Source of the DNA: Bradyrhizobium sp. JYMT SZCCT0180
Lineage (GTDB): Bacteria; Pseudomonadota; Alphaproteobacteria; Rhizobiales; Xanthobacteraceae
Reading direction: 5' to 3'
DNA length: 64,000 nucleotides
NCBI RefSeq assembly: GCF_018130165.1
Contig: NZ_JAFCLZ010000030.1
Span: 32,650 to 96,649, forward strand
In this document: in pieces, positions 8,038 to 17,591 of the stretch
Position numbering within the stretch: the first letter of the stretch is position 1
Layout: each line of letters begins with the position of its first letter
Position numbers and translations under genes: made by a program
Notes under the pieces: model-generated
Seen by the model: the letters and a program-made list of their open reading frames with translations, nothing else
Told to the model about the DNA's origin: nothing
Database searches by the model: none

Positions 8038-10419
8038 CTATTTTGCCGGCTTGGCGTGAGCGCCGGTGCCGCGGATCTTTTCCGACAGGTTGATCAGGAA
8101 CATCGACGTCGGCCGCAGGATGAAGAGATCCGCGACCAATGCTGCGACCATCGAGAACGCGCTGAGCCAGCCAAACAGGCGCAGCGACGGCAGGTCCGAA
8201 AACACCGTCACGACGAGGCCGCAGGCCAGCACCACCGTGGTCAGGATCAGCGCCGGGCCGACCAGCACGGTCGCGCGTTCCACCGCCAGTTCCGGACTGA
8301 TGCCGGGCTTCGACTCCAGCCGCAACCGGTTCAGGAAGTGGATCGTCGCACTGAGGCCGAGGCCGAACGACACCGTCAGCGCCACGACGCTGGCGAATTG
8401 CAGTCCCTCCCCCAGCATCCACAGCACGGTGCCCGATGCCACCACCGGGAAAATGCCGGGCAGGATGCAGGAGAACATCACCACCACCGAGCGGAACGCG
8501 AGGCCAATGAAGATCGCGACCAGCAGGAATTCGATGGTGAGGCCGTGGTTGAGCTTCTGGATCATGTTGGCGCTGTTGCGCGCGGCGATGGCCGACAGAC
8601 CCGTCACTGCGATCTCATAGCCTGGATGCTCGGCGCGCACCTTGTTGAGCGCTGCGTCGAGCTTGTCGACCACGGGAAGGATCTCGCTTGAATCGAGATC
8701 GGGAACGCGGCCCGACACCACCACGGCGTCCTGATCGGCCGAGATGAAGCGCCGCACCAGATGTTCGGGAATCACGCTGACATATTCCTTCAGCGTCGCG
8801 ACATCGCTGCTCCCTGCCTTTTCGGCCAACCAGCGGCGCAGCGTTTCCAGCGACCAGACGTTGCCGACGCCGGCCGCCGTTTCCACCATGGCGTGGACAT
8901 CGGCGATCGTCTTCAAGGTGTCCGCCGAATAGAGCGAGGCGCCCTTGGGGAATTCGATCAGCACGTCGATCGGGTTGGCGCCGGTGAGCTTGGCATCGAG
9001 ACGGCTCGACGCCGCCACCGCCTGGCGCTTGTCGGGCACCTGGTCGGCGAGACGATAACGCGGTTCCAGCGTGGCGTAGATGTAGCCGAGGCCGGCGACC
9101 AGGATCACCGCGAGCAGGCTGAACAGCCCGGGGCGGCTGACCATGCGTACAGCGATCCAGTAGCAGAAATTGCGCAGCGCCTGAACGCCGGCGTCGGCGC
9201 CCTGAAACTTCACCGCCATGATCTTTTCGTTACGCACCAGAAGCACGCCGAAGGCGGGCACCAGTGACAGCACCGCGATCAGCGCGATGATGGTGGCGGC
9301 AAGGCCGGCCTCGCCGAATTTGCGGATCAGCTCGGAGTCGGAGAACTGGAGCGCGATGAACGAGATGCCGGCGGTACCGTGGGTGAGCACGCAGGCCGGC
9401 CCCACCACCAGCACGGCGTTCTTGAAGGCGGTGTATTTGTCCTGTCCCGCGATCAGCCGGTCGCGCGCCGCGAAGGTCAGCTGCATCGAATCGGAGAAGC
9501 TGATCACCATGATGAGCGGCGTCATCACGTTGAGGAACATGTTGAGATTGAATCCGGCCCAGCCGAGACCGCCGAGCGAAAGCAGGATCGCGATGATCGG
9601 CGGGAACGCCGCGATGATCATGAACGATATCTTGCGGAAGAAGATGATCGCGATGATGCAGCCGGCCAGGATGCCGAGGATGTTGTAGGTCAACCCGTCG
9701 CGCTTGACCGCGTTGCGGATCTCGAGCTGCATGACCGGAACGCCGGACAGCTGCGCATTGAGCCCGCTGCCGGCGAGATCGTCGGCCATGATCTTCCTGA
9801 TGTCGGCGATCACCTTGGTGAGGCTTGAACTGCCGACGATCGAAGGTTCGAGCGACAGCACCATCAGCGCCAGCGTGCCGTCCTCGGACAGCAATTTGCC
9901 GCGAATGATCTCGTTGGTCTTAACGGTCTCGACGAATTTGTCGTAGGCTGCACCTTCCGGCAGCTCGGAGGGGAACAGCGCCGCCGGCAGCCTGCCGCGC
10001 TCGGGCGCCTGACGCGCCGAAAACAGCGACACCAAGCCGCGCACGCCGTCGACCAGTTGCAGGTCCGTGACCATGTCACGGATCTTTTCGAGGTTGGGGC
10101 GCGCCATCAGCGTCTTGCCCTCGACCACCACCAGCACGTCGAATTCGGTCGCCGGAAAGCGCTTTGTGACGGCTTCGTACTGCTTGTAGTCCTTGGAGTC
10201 GGAGCGGAACAGCTGGCTCAGCGAATCATCGATCTTGATGCGCTGGATGCCAAAGATCGCCGCGATCATCAGGGCGGCCAGGATGAGGCAGGACAGGATG
10301 GGCGCCTTCATCGCGATGAGCCCCATGCGCTCGAGCCCGAAGGCGATGCTCTGCCCGGGCGGCGGCGGCTCCTCGATCTCCTCGACGTGGACCCGACTTT
10401 CGGTGTTCTTTTCGAGCAT
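8038..10419 (-). CDS. hpnN: RND/MMPL-family transporter, probable hopanoid exporter HpnN
   Basis: About 793 residues in the MMPL/SSD-type RND layout. TM1 is near residues 40-60, a large periplasmic loop follows, then a bundle of five to six membrane helices, and the whole pattern repeats in the C-terminal half. HpnN carries hopanoids to the outer membrane in Rhodopseudomonas palustris. The order hpnP-eutC-transporter-hpnC-D-E-shc matches what I recall of that locus, which is the main reason for the name. I prefer ATG 10419, with GGACAGGG just upstream; GTG 10437 is an alternative. A generic lipid or fatty-acid RND exporter cannot be excluded from sequence alone. Confidence 0.78.
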   Translation of the reverse strand: MLEKNTESRVHVEEIEEPPPPGQSIAFGLERMGLIAMKAPILSCLILAALMIAAIFGIQRIKIDDSLSQLFRSDSKDYKQYEAVTKRFPATEFDVLVVVEGKTLMARPNLEKIRDMVTDLQLVDGVRGLVSLFSARQAPERGRLPAALFPSELPEGAAYDKFVETVKTNEIIRGKLLSEDGTLALMVLSLEPSIVGSSSLTKVIADIRKIMADDLAGSGLNAQLSGVPVMQLEIRNAVKRDGLTYNILGILAGCIIAIIFFRKISFMIIAAFPPIIAILLSLGGLGWAGFNLNMFLNVMTPLIMVISFSDSMQLTFAARDRLIAGQDKYTAFKNAVLVVGPACVLTHGTAGISFIALQFSDSELIRKFGEAGLAATIIALIAVLSLVPAFGVLLVRNEKIMAVKFQGADAGVQALRNFCYWIAVRMVSRPGLFSLLAVILVAGLGYIYATLEPRYRLADQVPDKRQAVAASSRLDAKLTGANPIDVLIEFPKGASLYSADTLKTIADVHAMVETAAGVGNVWSLETLRRWLAEKAGSSDVATLKEYVSVIPEHLVRRFISADQDAVVVSGRVPDLDSSEILPVVDKLDAALNKVRAEHPGYEIAVTGLSAIAARNSANMIQKLNHGLTIEFLLVAIFIGLAFRSVVVMFSCILPGIFPVVASGTVLWMLGEGLQFASVVALTVSFGLGLSATIHFLNRLRLESKPGISPELAVERATVLVGPALILTTVVLACGLVVTVFSDLPSLRLFGWLSAFSMVAALVADLFILRPTSMFLINLSEKIRGTGAHAKPAK

Positions 10420-10654
10420 ACCCTGTCCAGTTCTCACGTCGGCTTGAATTGTAGCTTGGGTTGCGGGCGCGAATGCGGCTCAGTCAGCCCCATATCTGAT
10501 TGGCGCTGATCGGCGCTAGCCCTTGAAATCACGCGGTAAATTAACCGCCGCCGTTTTACAGGCCCGGACCGCATACGGCAAGCTCACGACAGGGTAGAAA
10601 TCAGCGCGCGGAACACGAAAATCAGCGCTAAGTCTCTGATTTGTCACACTCGAA

Positions 10655-11428
10655 CTAATCGGCCCCGATCCGCGCAGGCGCTGCGCCGCCGCTTTCATCT
10701 TTTAGTGCGACGCCCGTGATTTGCCGGGCCAGCCCCTCGCGCACCAGCCAGGCGATCTTGAAGGCGGCTTCATCGTAGTTCAGGCCCGCGCCGTGAATGT
10801 TGGAGACGCAGTTGCGATCAGCGTCGGTGAGGCCGATGCGCGGCGCAAAGGTCAGATAGGCCCCGAGGCTGTCCGGCGCCGACAGGCCCGGCCGCTCGCC
10901 GATCAGCATCAGGACCATGCGCGCGCCGAACATGGCGCCGATCTCGTCACCCAGCGCCACGCGCGCGCCGGAGGCGACCGCGGTACCGCCGGGCTGGATC
11001 CCGGCTTCCTGCAATCGCGGAACCAGATTGCGAACCAGTTCGATCGCATGGACGTTGACCGCCGCCGGCGACAGGCCGTCGCCGACCACGATGGCCAGCT
11101 GGCACGGGCTGTCGCTTCGATCCGCCAGCGCGCGTTGCGAGGCCGGATCCAGCATGCGTCCGAGATCGGGGCGGCGCAGATAAGCGCCCCGGTTGCGCGC
11201 CTGGCTGGAGAGGAGAACCGGCGCCAGTCCAAGACTGGCCAATCCCTCGACGAGACGCGACGTGTCGAAGGCGCCATGAACCGCATCGCGGGCCCGTGCG
11301 TGGTCGAGGGTGAAGGCGAGCAGCGCATCGGTCGGCATGCTGACGCCGGCCCGGCCAAGCCCGACGCGCGCCGGCGTCAGCTCCCGCAGATCGCTCAGCG
11401 AACGGGACGGTAGCACCGGCGTTTTCAT
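10655..11428 (-). CDS. eutC: Ethanolamine ammonia-lyase small subunit EutC
   Basis: A 257-residue small subunit of the adenosylcobalamin enzyme that splits ethanolamine to acetaldehyde and ammonia. Diagnostic stretches are SLSDLRELTPARVGLGRAG near the N-terminus, VVGDGLSPAAVNVHA, and the C-terminal DADRNCVSNIHGAGLNYDEA block. The ATG at 11428 is seven bases after the hpnP stop; a longer reading frame to 11488 would run into hpnP. The partner eutB lies beyond hpnP, so the two subunits are interrupted by a hopanoid gene. Confidence 0.95.
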   Translation of the reverse strand: MKTPVLPSRSLSDLRELTPARVGLGRAGVSMPTDALLAFTLDHARARDAVHGAFDTSRLVEGLASLGLAPVLLSSQARNRGAYLRRPDLGRMLDPASQRALADRSDSPCQLAIVVGDGLSPAAVNVHAIELVRNLVPRLQEAGIQPGGTAVASGARVALGDEIGAMFGARMVLMLIGERPGLSAPDSLGAYLTFAPRIGLTDADRNCVSNIHGAGLNYDEAAFKIAWLVREGLARQITGVALKDESGGAAPARIGAD

Positions 11429-11435
11429 ATCGGTG

Positions 11436-13025
11436 TTACTCGGCGGGGACCGAGGCCTCGCGCAGCCGGATCGAATAGTTCGATGCACTCTGCTGACCGC
11501 CGGAGGCCGCGCGCGAGAACAGGATCAGATGATGCGCGATCATCGCTGACCCGATCAGGCCCTCGATGTCGCCCTGCCGCAGCCGCCGCAGCGCGAATTT
11601 CCAGAACGCCTTCCGGTAGTCGCCGAGCACCCCGACTTTCCAGAAGATATTGCGCAGCATGATCAGGCCGCGCCGGATATTGGCCCAGCTACGCATCTCC
11701 GGGCTGACAGGCCTTTTGAGCCGGTTGGCGTAGGTGTATTCGCACTGATACTGATAGCGCGCGAACAGCCGCGCGGGTTCATAGGCGAACTCCATGCATT
11801 TGCGCCATGAACTGACCACCTGATCGTAGGGCAGCAGGAAATCGACATTGGAGTCGCGGCCGTCCTCTTCCTCGAGCAGCCGGCCTTCCTTTTGCAGGCG
11901 ATCCCACAGCGGCGTCTTCGGCAGCGCCTGCAGCAGATTGATCGTCAGCAGCGGAATCCGGGATTCATCGACAAAGGCCAGCAACGCGTCGGCGGTCTCG
12001 GGCTTGTCGGTGTCGAGACCCATGATGATGCCGGAGACGACCTCCATGCCATAGGAATTGATGGTGTGGATGCCTTCCAGGATCGGGACCATCATGTTGT
12101 GGTCCTTGTGCATCGCTTTCAGCGCGCCGGGATCGGGCGTTTCGATGCCGCAGAACACCGTGACGAAGAAGGCCTCGCGCATCTTCTCGAGGATCTCGGG
12201 CCGCTTGGCGATATTGAGCGTCGCCTCGCAGGCGAGCCGGGTGATGTAGCCGTGTTTTTTCTGCCACTCGACCAGATGCGGCAACAGGTCGAGCGCCGCC
12301 TTCCGGTTGCCGATGAAATTATCATCGACGAAATACACCGTGTCGGTCATGCCGCATTCGCGCAGTCGGTCGAGCTCGGCAATGATCTGCTGCGGCGCCT
12401 TGATCCGCGGATTGCGGCCATAGAGGCCGGGGATGTCGCAGAACTCGCACTGATAGGGGCAGCCGCTGGAATACTGGATGCTGCCGAGCAGATATTTCTT
12501 GATCTCGGCGAGCTCATAGGCCGGGATTGGGAATTCCGTCATCGCCAGGCGATCGGCGGTTTTCAGCACCACCTGCTGCTCGGGCCGTGACGGGTCGCGC
12601 GCCAGCCGCGCGATCAAATCATTGGTCGCGTCGCCGAGTTCGCCGACATGGAGATAATCGAACGAGGGATAGTAATCCGGGCAGGCGCTGACCGACGGCC
12701 CGCCGATCGCGACCGCAAGGTCGAAAGCGTGGGCGCGGCGGCAGATGTCGTTCATCTGCTGGCGCTGGATGTGCATGCCGCTGACGAACACCGCTTCCGC
12801 CCACTCGAAATCTTCTTGGGTGGCGGGGCGAAGGTTTTCGTCGACGAAGCGGACCGGCCAGTTGGCCGGCAAATAGGCCGCGATCAGCAGCAACCCCTGC
12901 GGAGGCATGAAAGCCTGGACGCCGTCGGTCAGAGGATAGGCGTACTCGAACGTGCCAAAAGAAGACGTGTATCGCGGGAAGACACACAGAATGCGCCGTG
13001 CCGTCTCAATGCCTTCAGCTCTCAT
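11436..13025 (-). CDS. hpnP: Hopanoid C-2 methylase HpnP
   Basis: A 529-residue B12-binding-type radical SAM protein. It methylates C-2 of the hopanoid A ring, the source of 2-methylhopanoids. An N-terminal cobalamin-binding-like region (FMPPQGLLLIAAYLP ... VFVSGMH ... AIGGPSVS) precedes the cluster motif C189-x3-C193-x2-C196 (CPYQCEFC). A C-terminal DUF4070-like extension follows. The start is ATG 13025, preceded by GAGGAAG at good spacing; TTG 13028 is unlikely. A candidate EcfG promoter lies about 90-115 bases upstream. It is separated from eutC by only seven bases and so is probably cotranscribed with it. Confidence 0.9.
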   Translation of the reverse strand: MRAEGIETARRILCVFPRYTSSFGTFEYAYPLTDGVQAFMPPQGLLLIAAYLPANWPVRFVDENLRPATQEDFEWAEAVFVSGMHIQRQQMNDICRRAHAFDLAVAIGGPSVSACPDYYPSFDYLHVGELGDATNDLIARLARDPSRPEQQVVLKTADRLAMTEFPIPAYELAEIKKYLLGSIQYSSGCPYQCEFCDIPGLYGRNPRIKAPQQIIAELDRLRECGMTDTVYFVDDNFIGNRKAALDLLPHLVEWQKKHGYITRLACEATLNIAKRPEILEKMREAFFVTVFCGIETPDPGALKAMHKDHNMMVPILEGIHTINSYGMEVVSGIIMGLDTDKPETADALLAFVDESRIPLLTINLLQALPKTPLWDRLQKEGRLLEEEDGRDSNVDFLLPYDQVVSSWRKCMEFAYEPARLFARYQYQCEYTYANRLKRPVSPEMRSWANIRRGLIMLRNIFWKVGVLGDYRKAFWKFALRRLRQGDIEGLIGSAMIAHHLILFSRAASGGQQSASNYSIRLREASVPAE

Positions 13026-13115
13026 CAAACTTCCTCAGCCAAAGCCCTGTCGCAAATTTAAGCACGTCATTGAAGGGTGGGCCAGAAATTCTTCAAGATT
13101 GTGGCGGCCCCTTAT

Positions 13116-13140
13116 AACGCGCTGGCGGCCCAATGGTTGC
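13116..13140 (-). promoter_or_regulatory. Candidate EcfG-type promoter for hpnP
   Basis: On the minus strand the -35-like GCAAC (13140-13136) and the -10-like CGTT (13119-13116) are 16 bases apart. The general-stress sigma factor EcfG uses GGAAC-N16/17-CGTT, so there is one mismatch. EcfG control of hpnP is established in R. palustris. A transcript would start about 80 bases before the hpnP ATG. Confidence 0.55.
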
Positions 13141-13174
13141 GTGACAGGTTAGTCACCGGGCGCGCCCGGACGGT

Positions 13175-14557
13175 TCAAGCGATCAGCCGTGACGCAAATT
13201 CGGGTAGCAGGCCCGCGTCACCCGCAAGGCGGAAATCGGCGCCGGCAAGCCCGCTGCGCAGCAGCCAGTCGTCGAATTCGGGCGCCCGCTTCAGTCCGAA
13301 CAGGTCCCTGACATAGAGCGCGTCGTGGAATGAGGTGGATTGATAGTTCAGCATCACGTCATCCGCGCCCGGCACCCCCATGATGAAGGTAACGCCGGCG
13401 GCCGCCAGCAGCGTCAAGAGATTGTCCATGTCGTCCTGGTCGGCCTCGGCATGGTTGGTGTAGCAGACGTCGACGCCAAGCGGCAGGCCGAGCAGCTTGC
13501 CGCAGAAATGGTCCTCCAGCCCGGCGCGGATGATCTCCTTGCCGTCATACAGGTATTCCGGGCCGATAAAGCCGACCACGCTGTTGACCAGCAGGGGATC
13601 GAAGGCGCGCGCCACGGCATAGGCCCGCGCCTCCAGGGTCTGCTGATCGACATTGTGATGGGCGCCCGCCGACAGCGCCGAGCCCTGCCCGGTCTCGAAA
13701 TACATCACATTGTCGCCGACGGTACCGCGGCGTAGCGATAACCCGGCCTGCTGCGCTTCCCGCAACAGCGCCAGATCGACGCCAAAGCTGCGGTTGGCGG
13801 CCTCGGTCCCTGCAATCGACTGGAATACGAGATCGACGGGCGCGCCCTGCCCGATCAGCCCGAGCGTGGTGGTGACATGGGTGAGCACGCAGCCCTGGGT
13901 CGGGATCTGCAGCCGCGCGATGACGCCGTCGAGCAGGCGCACGAGTTCGCCGATCACGGCCGGATCGTCGCTCGCCGGGTTGATGCCGATACAGGCGTCG
14001 CCCGATCCGAGCAGGATGCCGTCGAGGATCGAAGCGGTAATGCCCTTGGCGTCGTCAAAGGGATGGTTGGGCTGCAGGCGGACGCTCATGCGGCCCTTCA
14101 GTCCGATGGTGTTGCGAAACGCCGTCGTCACGGCGCATTTTTGCGCAACCAGGATGAGATCCTGGTTGCGCATCAATTTGGACACGGCGGCGGCCATTTC
14201 CGGCGTGATCCCGCGCGATATCTGCTTCAGCACCGCGGAGGTCGCCGCGTCCGACAGCAGCCAGTCGCGAAACCCGCCCACCGTCAGCGACGAGATGGCG
14301 GCAAAGCCTGCCGCATCGTGGCTATCGACGATCAGCCGGGTGACCTCGTCGTCTTCGTAAGGCACCACGGTCTCGCTCAGGAACTGCTTGAGCGGGACAT
14401 TCGCGAGCGCCATCCGCGCCGCAATCATCTGCTGGGCGCTGTCGGCTGCGACGCCGGCCAGGCGATCGCCGGAACGCCGCGGCGTCGCCTTGGCCAGCAG
14501 GTCGCGCAAATCGTCGAAGACGTATGAGGTGGCATCGATGGCTTGGCGATAGACCAT
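13175..14557 (-). CDS. eutB: Ethanolamine ammonia-lyase large subunit EutB
   Basis: A 460-residue catalytic large subunit, full length for the family. Conserved stretches include LMRNQDLILVAQKC, SVRLQPNHPFDDA, the CIGINPASDD segment and the TGQGSALSAGAHHNVDQQT block of the TIM barrel. The ATG at 14557 has GGAG a few bases upstream. A 51-base gap separates it from the membrane protein gene before it. Another 146 bases separate it from hpnP. I found no cobalamin riboswitch in the leader. No microcompartment shell genes are visible, so ethanolamine would be used without a compartment. Confidence 0.96.
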   Translation of the reverse strand: MVYRQAIDATSYVFDDLRDLLAKATPRRSGDRLAGVAADSAQQMIAARMALANVPLKQFLSETVVPYEDDEVTRLIVDSHDAAGFAAISSLTVGGFRDWLLSDAATSAVLKQISRGITPEMAAAVSKLMRNQDLILVAQKCAVTTAFRNTIGLKGRMSVRLQPNHPFDDAKGITASILDGILLGSGDACIGINPASDDPAVIGELVRLLDGVIARLQIPTQGCVLTHVTTTLGLIGQGAPVDLVFQSIAGTEAANRSFGVDLALLREAQQAGLSLRRGTVGDNVMYFETGQGSALSAGAHHNVDQQTLEARAYAVARAFDPLLVNSVVGFIGPEYLYDGKEIIRAGLEDHFCGKLLGLPLGVDVCYTNHAEADQDDMDNLLTLLAAAGVTFIMGVPGADDVMLNYQSTSFHDALYVRDLFGLKRAPEFDDWLLRSGLAGADFRLAGDAGLLPEFASRLIA

Positions 14558-14608
14558 GCTGATCTCCAGGCCCCTGCTCTCGCTCCACGCCGTGGCCGCC
14601 GCCCGGTG

Positions 14609-15208
14609 CTAGTTCAGTGTACCGTAATAGCGGCCGAAAAAGCTAATCTCATAAGCGATCGCGGCGAACACGAACAGCTTATGGAATCTCGGATTGCGCG
14701 TTATCGCGCCCACCACGCATAGCAGTACGAATGCGCCGATCCGCGGGAGATATTCAGGTCCCAGGGAACGCAGATGTTGCTCGCCCTTTATCAAGGTATC
14801 GACCACATCGAGCGCTTCCGTCAGGGCTATCAAGCCAAAGAACCAGCGGCGGCGGTCGAGAAAATAGTCCTGATAGCCCTGATAATCATCGAGATCCTGA
14901 GGAAAGAGCAGCGCGCTCAGGAAATAGTACATCGACGCATACACGCAGATGAAGGCGTACAGGCCAAACGTCCATTGCTGCACGAAGCTCAGCCGAAACT
15001 CCCACCACCAGAACGTGACCACGTTCAGGAGCGCCCAGGCGACCCAGCCCAGATGAACAGACCAGATCGGGGTGCGGCCGGGATGCTGGATCAATGTCGC
15101 GATGCCGCTGATCAGGCGGGTGACGCTGAGCCCGAGAATGATGGCGACCAGCACGCGAATGTGGAGATAGAGATCGACATTGCCCGTCAGGGCGGCAGTT
15201 TGAGCCAT
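14609..15208 (-). CDS. Integral membrane protein of unknown function
   Basis: A 199-residue protein with about six hydrophobic helices, Trp- and Tyr-rich in the middle (WALLNVVTFWWWEFRLSF, YASMYYFLSALLF), with an acidic/aromatic loop DLDDYQGYQDYFLDRRRWF. I recognise no named family. It is upstream of eutB on the same strand with a 51-base gap and could be the first gene of a membrane protein-eutB-hpnP-eutC run. A role in ethanolamine uptake is conceivable, but nothing in the sequence shows it. Confidence 0.7.
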   Translation of the reverse strand: MAQTAALTGNVDLYLHIRVLVAIILGLSVTRLISGIATLIQHPGRTPIWSVHLGWVAWALLNVVTFWWWEFRLSFVQQWTFGLYAFICVYASMYYFLSALLFPQDLDDYQGYQDYFLDRRRWFFGLIALTEALDVVDTLIKGEQHLRSLGPEYLPRIGAFVLLCVVGAITRNPRFHKLFVFAAIAYEISFFGRYYGTLN

Positions 15209-15722
15209 AAGCCCTCGTCCTCAATCACAATCGAACCACACGGTGCAGCAGGCGTACCGCGCACAGGATGGTCCCCGACGATGGTTTCAGGGTTTGCGCG
15301 TTCGCCCGCCCGGGCAAGACGAGCCGTCTTCGTTCCGTCGCTGCATTCGCTGTCTAGCTTGATTCGCGTTCGCCGTGATTGCGGGTCACCCTGCGAGAGA
15401 GCACTTCTGCCATTCTACGGCAGGTTGGCGCGCCCTCACCTCGGTTAGCCGGCCTGCCGCGCGCATTGAGCGAGAGCCGCGAGTGAGCTGGCGGTACATC
15501 GAAATTGCACCTCGTCCGCGAGTAACGCTTTGGTAAGACATGCGTGCTCCGGTCGCAGTGTCGCACCTGGCCGACCACCCCGATAAGCATTTGAACTTCT
15601 TATACAATAATTCCAAAAGTTGCAGCTCTGCGAATCTCGCGCGTTAAGACATTGTCCATGAAAATTCTGCACAATTTGTCGACGGCCGACGGTGCTCAAC
15701 CGGCCCCATTTGGAGTGCCGCG
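15209..15722. other. Divergent intergenic region
   Basis: These 514 bases lie between the divergent membrane protein and chemoreceptor genes. The central part (about 15590-15660) is AT-rich and likely holds promoters. Open frames on both strands are short and lack coding character. I see no RNA gene, repeat or clear operator. Confidence 0.5.
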
Positions 15723-17474
15723 ATGACCCAATCCATAAAATCCCCTGGCTCTTTTCCTGGTAGATCGATGCTTTCCCGCCTTTCGCTTGCAGCCAAGCTG
15801 TACTCAATCTTCGCGTTGTTCGCGGTTCTCGTCGCCGCCATCACGGCCCTCTCCGACTACAACACCCGACAGAACACCGCCCTCACCGAGGCCGTCGCGA
15901 CGGCAAGCCGGGCAGCGCTGAACGTCGAACGGGTCAATTCGCTGGTCTATGCGGTGGTGATGGAATCGCGCGGCGTCTACATGTCGACGGAGCCCGCCGT
16001 CGTGAAGAGGTACGGCGATGGGCTGCTCAAGTTCAACGACAGCATTCTTGGCGTCGTCAAGAACTGGGAAGCACTGGTCCAGGCCGACGATGCCGAGCAA
16101 TTCGCCACCTTCAAGAAGCGCATCGAACAATTCATCGACTTCCGCAAGGAACTGGTTCGGCGTGGCGTCGAAATCGGCGCCGCCGCTGGCCGCGAATGGG
16201 GCGACAATGACGCCAACCGCCAGGTGCGCTCGGCCCTGAACAAGGATCTCGAAGCACTTTCCAGGGTCTACGCCGAGCGCAGCAAGAAGCTGGCGCAGCA
16301 GGCCGACGCCAACCATACGCTGGCCTTTGTGCTCACGGGTCTGGGCGTGCTGGCGATCATCGTGGTCGTGATCGGCGTGCTGATCATTTCCCGCTCGGTC
16401 GCGCGTCCCTTGTCCGTCATCACCGACACCATCAAGCGCGTCGCCGAGGGCGCCGAAGGCGTCGAGGTGCCGCACGCCAATCGCGTCGACGAGATCGGCG
16501 CGCTGGCGCGCGCCATCAAGATTTTCCAGGAGGCGATGGACCGCAACCGCAACCTGAACTCGCAGGTAGTGGAGGATTCCAAGGCCCGCGAACAGCGCAC
16601 CCGGCAGATCGAAGCCTCGGTGGACGCCTTCCGCGAAGCGATCGGCGGCGTCTTGCGCGCCGTCACCGACAACGCGACGTCGATGCGCGGCACCGCCGAG
16701 ACCATCGCCAGCGTGGCGTCGGATGCCAGCGGACGCGCCGTTGCGGCGTCAGGCGCCACCGAGCAGGCTTCCAGCAACGTTTCCGCGGTCGCCAGCGCCG
16801 CCGAAGAACTGTCCGCTTCCGTTGAAGAGATCGGCCGCCAGGTTCGCCAGTCCGCCAGCGCGGTCGAACAGGCCGGTTTTCGCACGGAAAAATCCGTCAC
16901 CGAGATCGAAGGGCTTGCCGCCGCAACGCAACGCATCGACGGCGTGCTCAACCTGATCCAGGCGATCGCCGAGCAGACCAATCTGCTGGCGCTGAACGCG
17001 ACGATCGAGGCCGCGCGCGCCGGTGACGCCGGCCGCGGCTTTGCCGTCGTCGCCCATGAGGTCAAGGCGCTGGCCGAGCAGACCGCCAAGGCGACTGCCG
17101 AGATCGGTCAGAATGTCGGCCTGATCCAAACCTCGACGAAGAATTCGGTCGAAGCCGTCCGCGAAATCGGCAACGCGGTGCGCGAGATCAACGATGTGAC
17201 GTCGGCGATTGCCGGCGCCATTGAGCAGCAGGATCTGGCGACCCGCGAAATCTCGCAGAACGCGCAACTGGCGGCGCAAGGCAACGGCACGCTGGTGGTC
17301 AATATCGGCTCGCTCAGCGACGCCATGGGCAAGACCAGTACTGCCGCGGCGTCGGTCCTCACGGCCTCCAGCGACCTGACGGCGACGGCAGAAACGCTGT
17401 CCCGCGAAGTCGAAACGTTCTTCAGGAACCTGCGCGCCGACCCGGTCGAGGATTTCAGGCGCACCGGCACCTAG
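15723..17474 (+). CDS. Methyl-accepting chemotaxis protein
   Basis: A 583-residue membrane chemoreceptor. TM1 is at about residues 20-43. A four-helix-bundle type periplasmic sensor runs to about 197, TM2 covers about 199-221, and HAMP follows (SRSVARPLSVITDTIKRV...). The long cytoplasmic helical hairpin carries the hallmark NLLALNATIEAARAGD tip beginning at N420, which binds CheA/CheW. No C-terminal NWETF-type pentapeptide is present. The ligand is not predictable. The ATG has GGAG eight bases upstream. It stands alone, with no che genes nearby. Confidence 0.95.
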   Translation: MTQSIKSPGSFPGRSMLSRLSLAAKLYSIFALFAVLVAAITALSDYNTRQNTALTEAVATASRAALNVERVNSLVYAVVMESRGVYMSTEPAVVKRYGDGLLKFNDSILGVVKNWEALVQADDAEQFATFKKRIEQFIDFRKELVRRGVEIGAAAGREWGDNDANRQVRSALNKDLEALSRVYAERSKKLAQQADANHTLAFVLTGLGVLAIIVVVIGVLIISRSVARPLSVITDTIKRVAEGAEGVEVPHANRVDEIGALARAIKIFQEAMDRNRNLNSQVVEDSKAREQRTRQIEASVDAFREAIGGVLRAVTDNATSMRGTAETIASVASDASGRAVAASGATEQASSNVSAVASAAEELSASVEEIGRQVRQSASAVEQAGFRTEKSVTEIEGLAAATQRIDGVLNLIQAIAEQTNLLALNATIEAARAGDAGRGFAVVAHEVKALAEQTAKATAEIGQNVGLIQTSTKNSVEAVREIGNAVREINDVTSAIAGAIEQQDLATREISQNAQLAAQGNGTLVVNIGSLSDAMGKTSTAAASVLTASSDLTATAETLSREVETFFRNLRADPVEDFRRTGT

Positions 17475-17591
17475 AGCGGGATGAGGGTTTTCCTGAAGCG
17501 ATATCGGCTTCCCAAACCGGCGGAGAACTGATCCCAGGACGGCAACGCCAAAGGGTATCAAGCCCTCAACCATCCTTTTCGCGTGTGCGCA

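Noticed and set aside
14558..14608. Cobalamin riboswitch before eutB
   Set aside because: The gap is only 51 bases and holds no B12-box-like sequence. The 146-base gap before hpnP shows none either.
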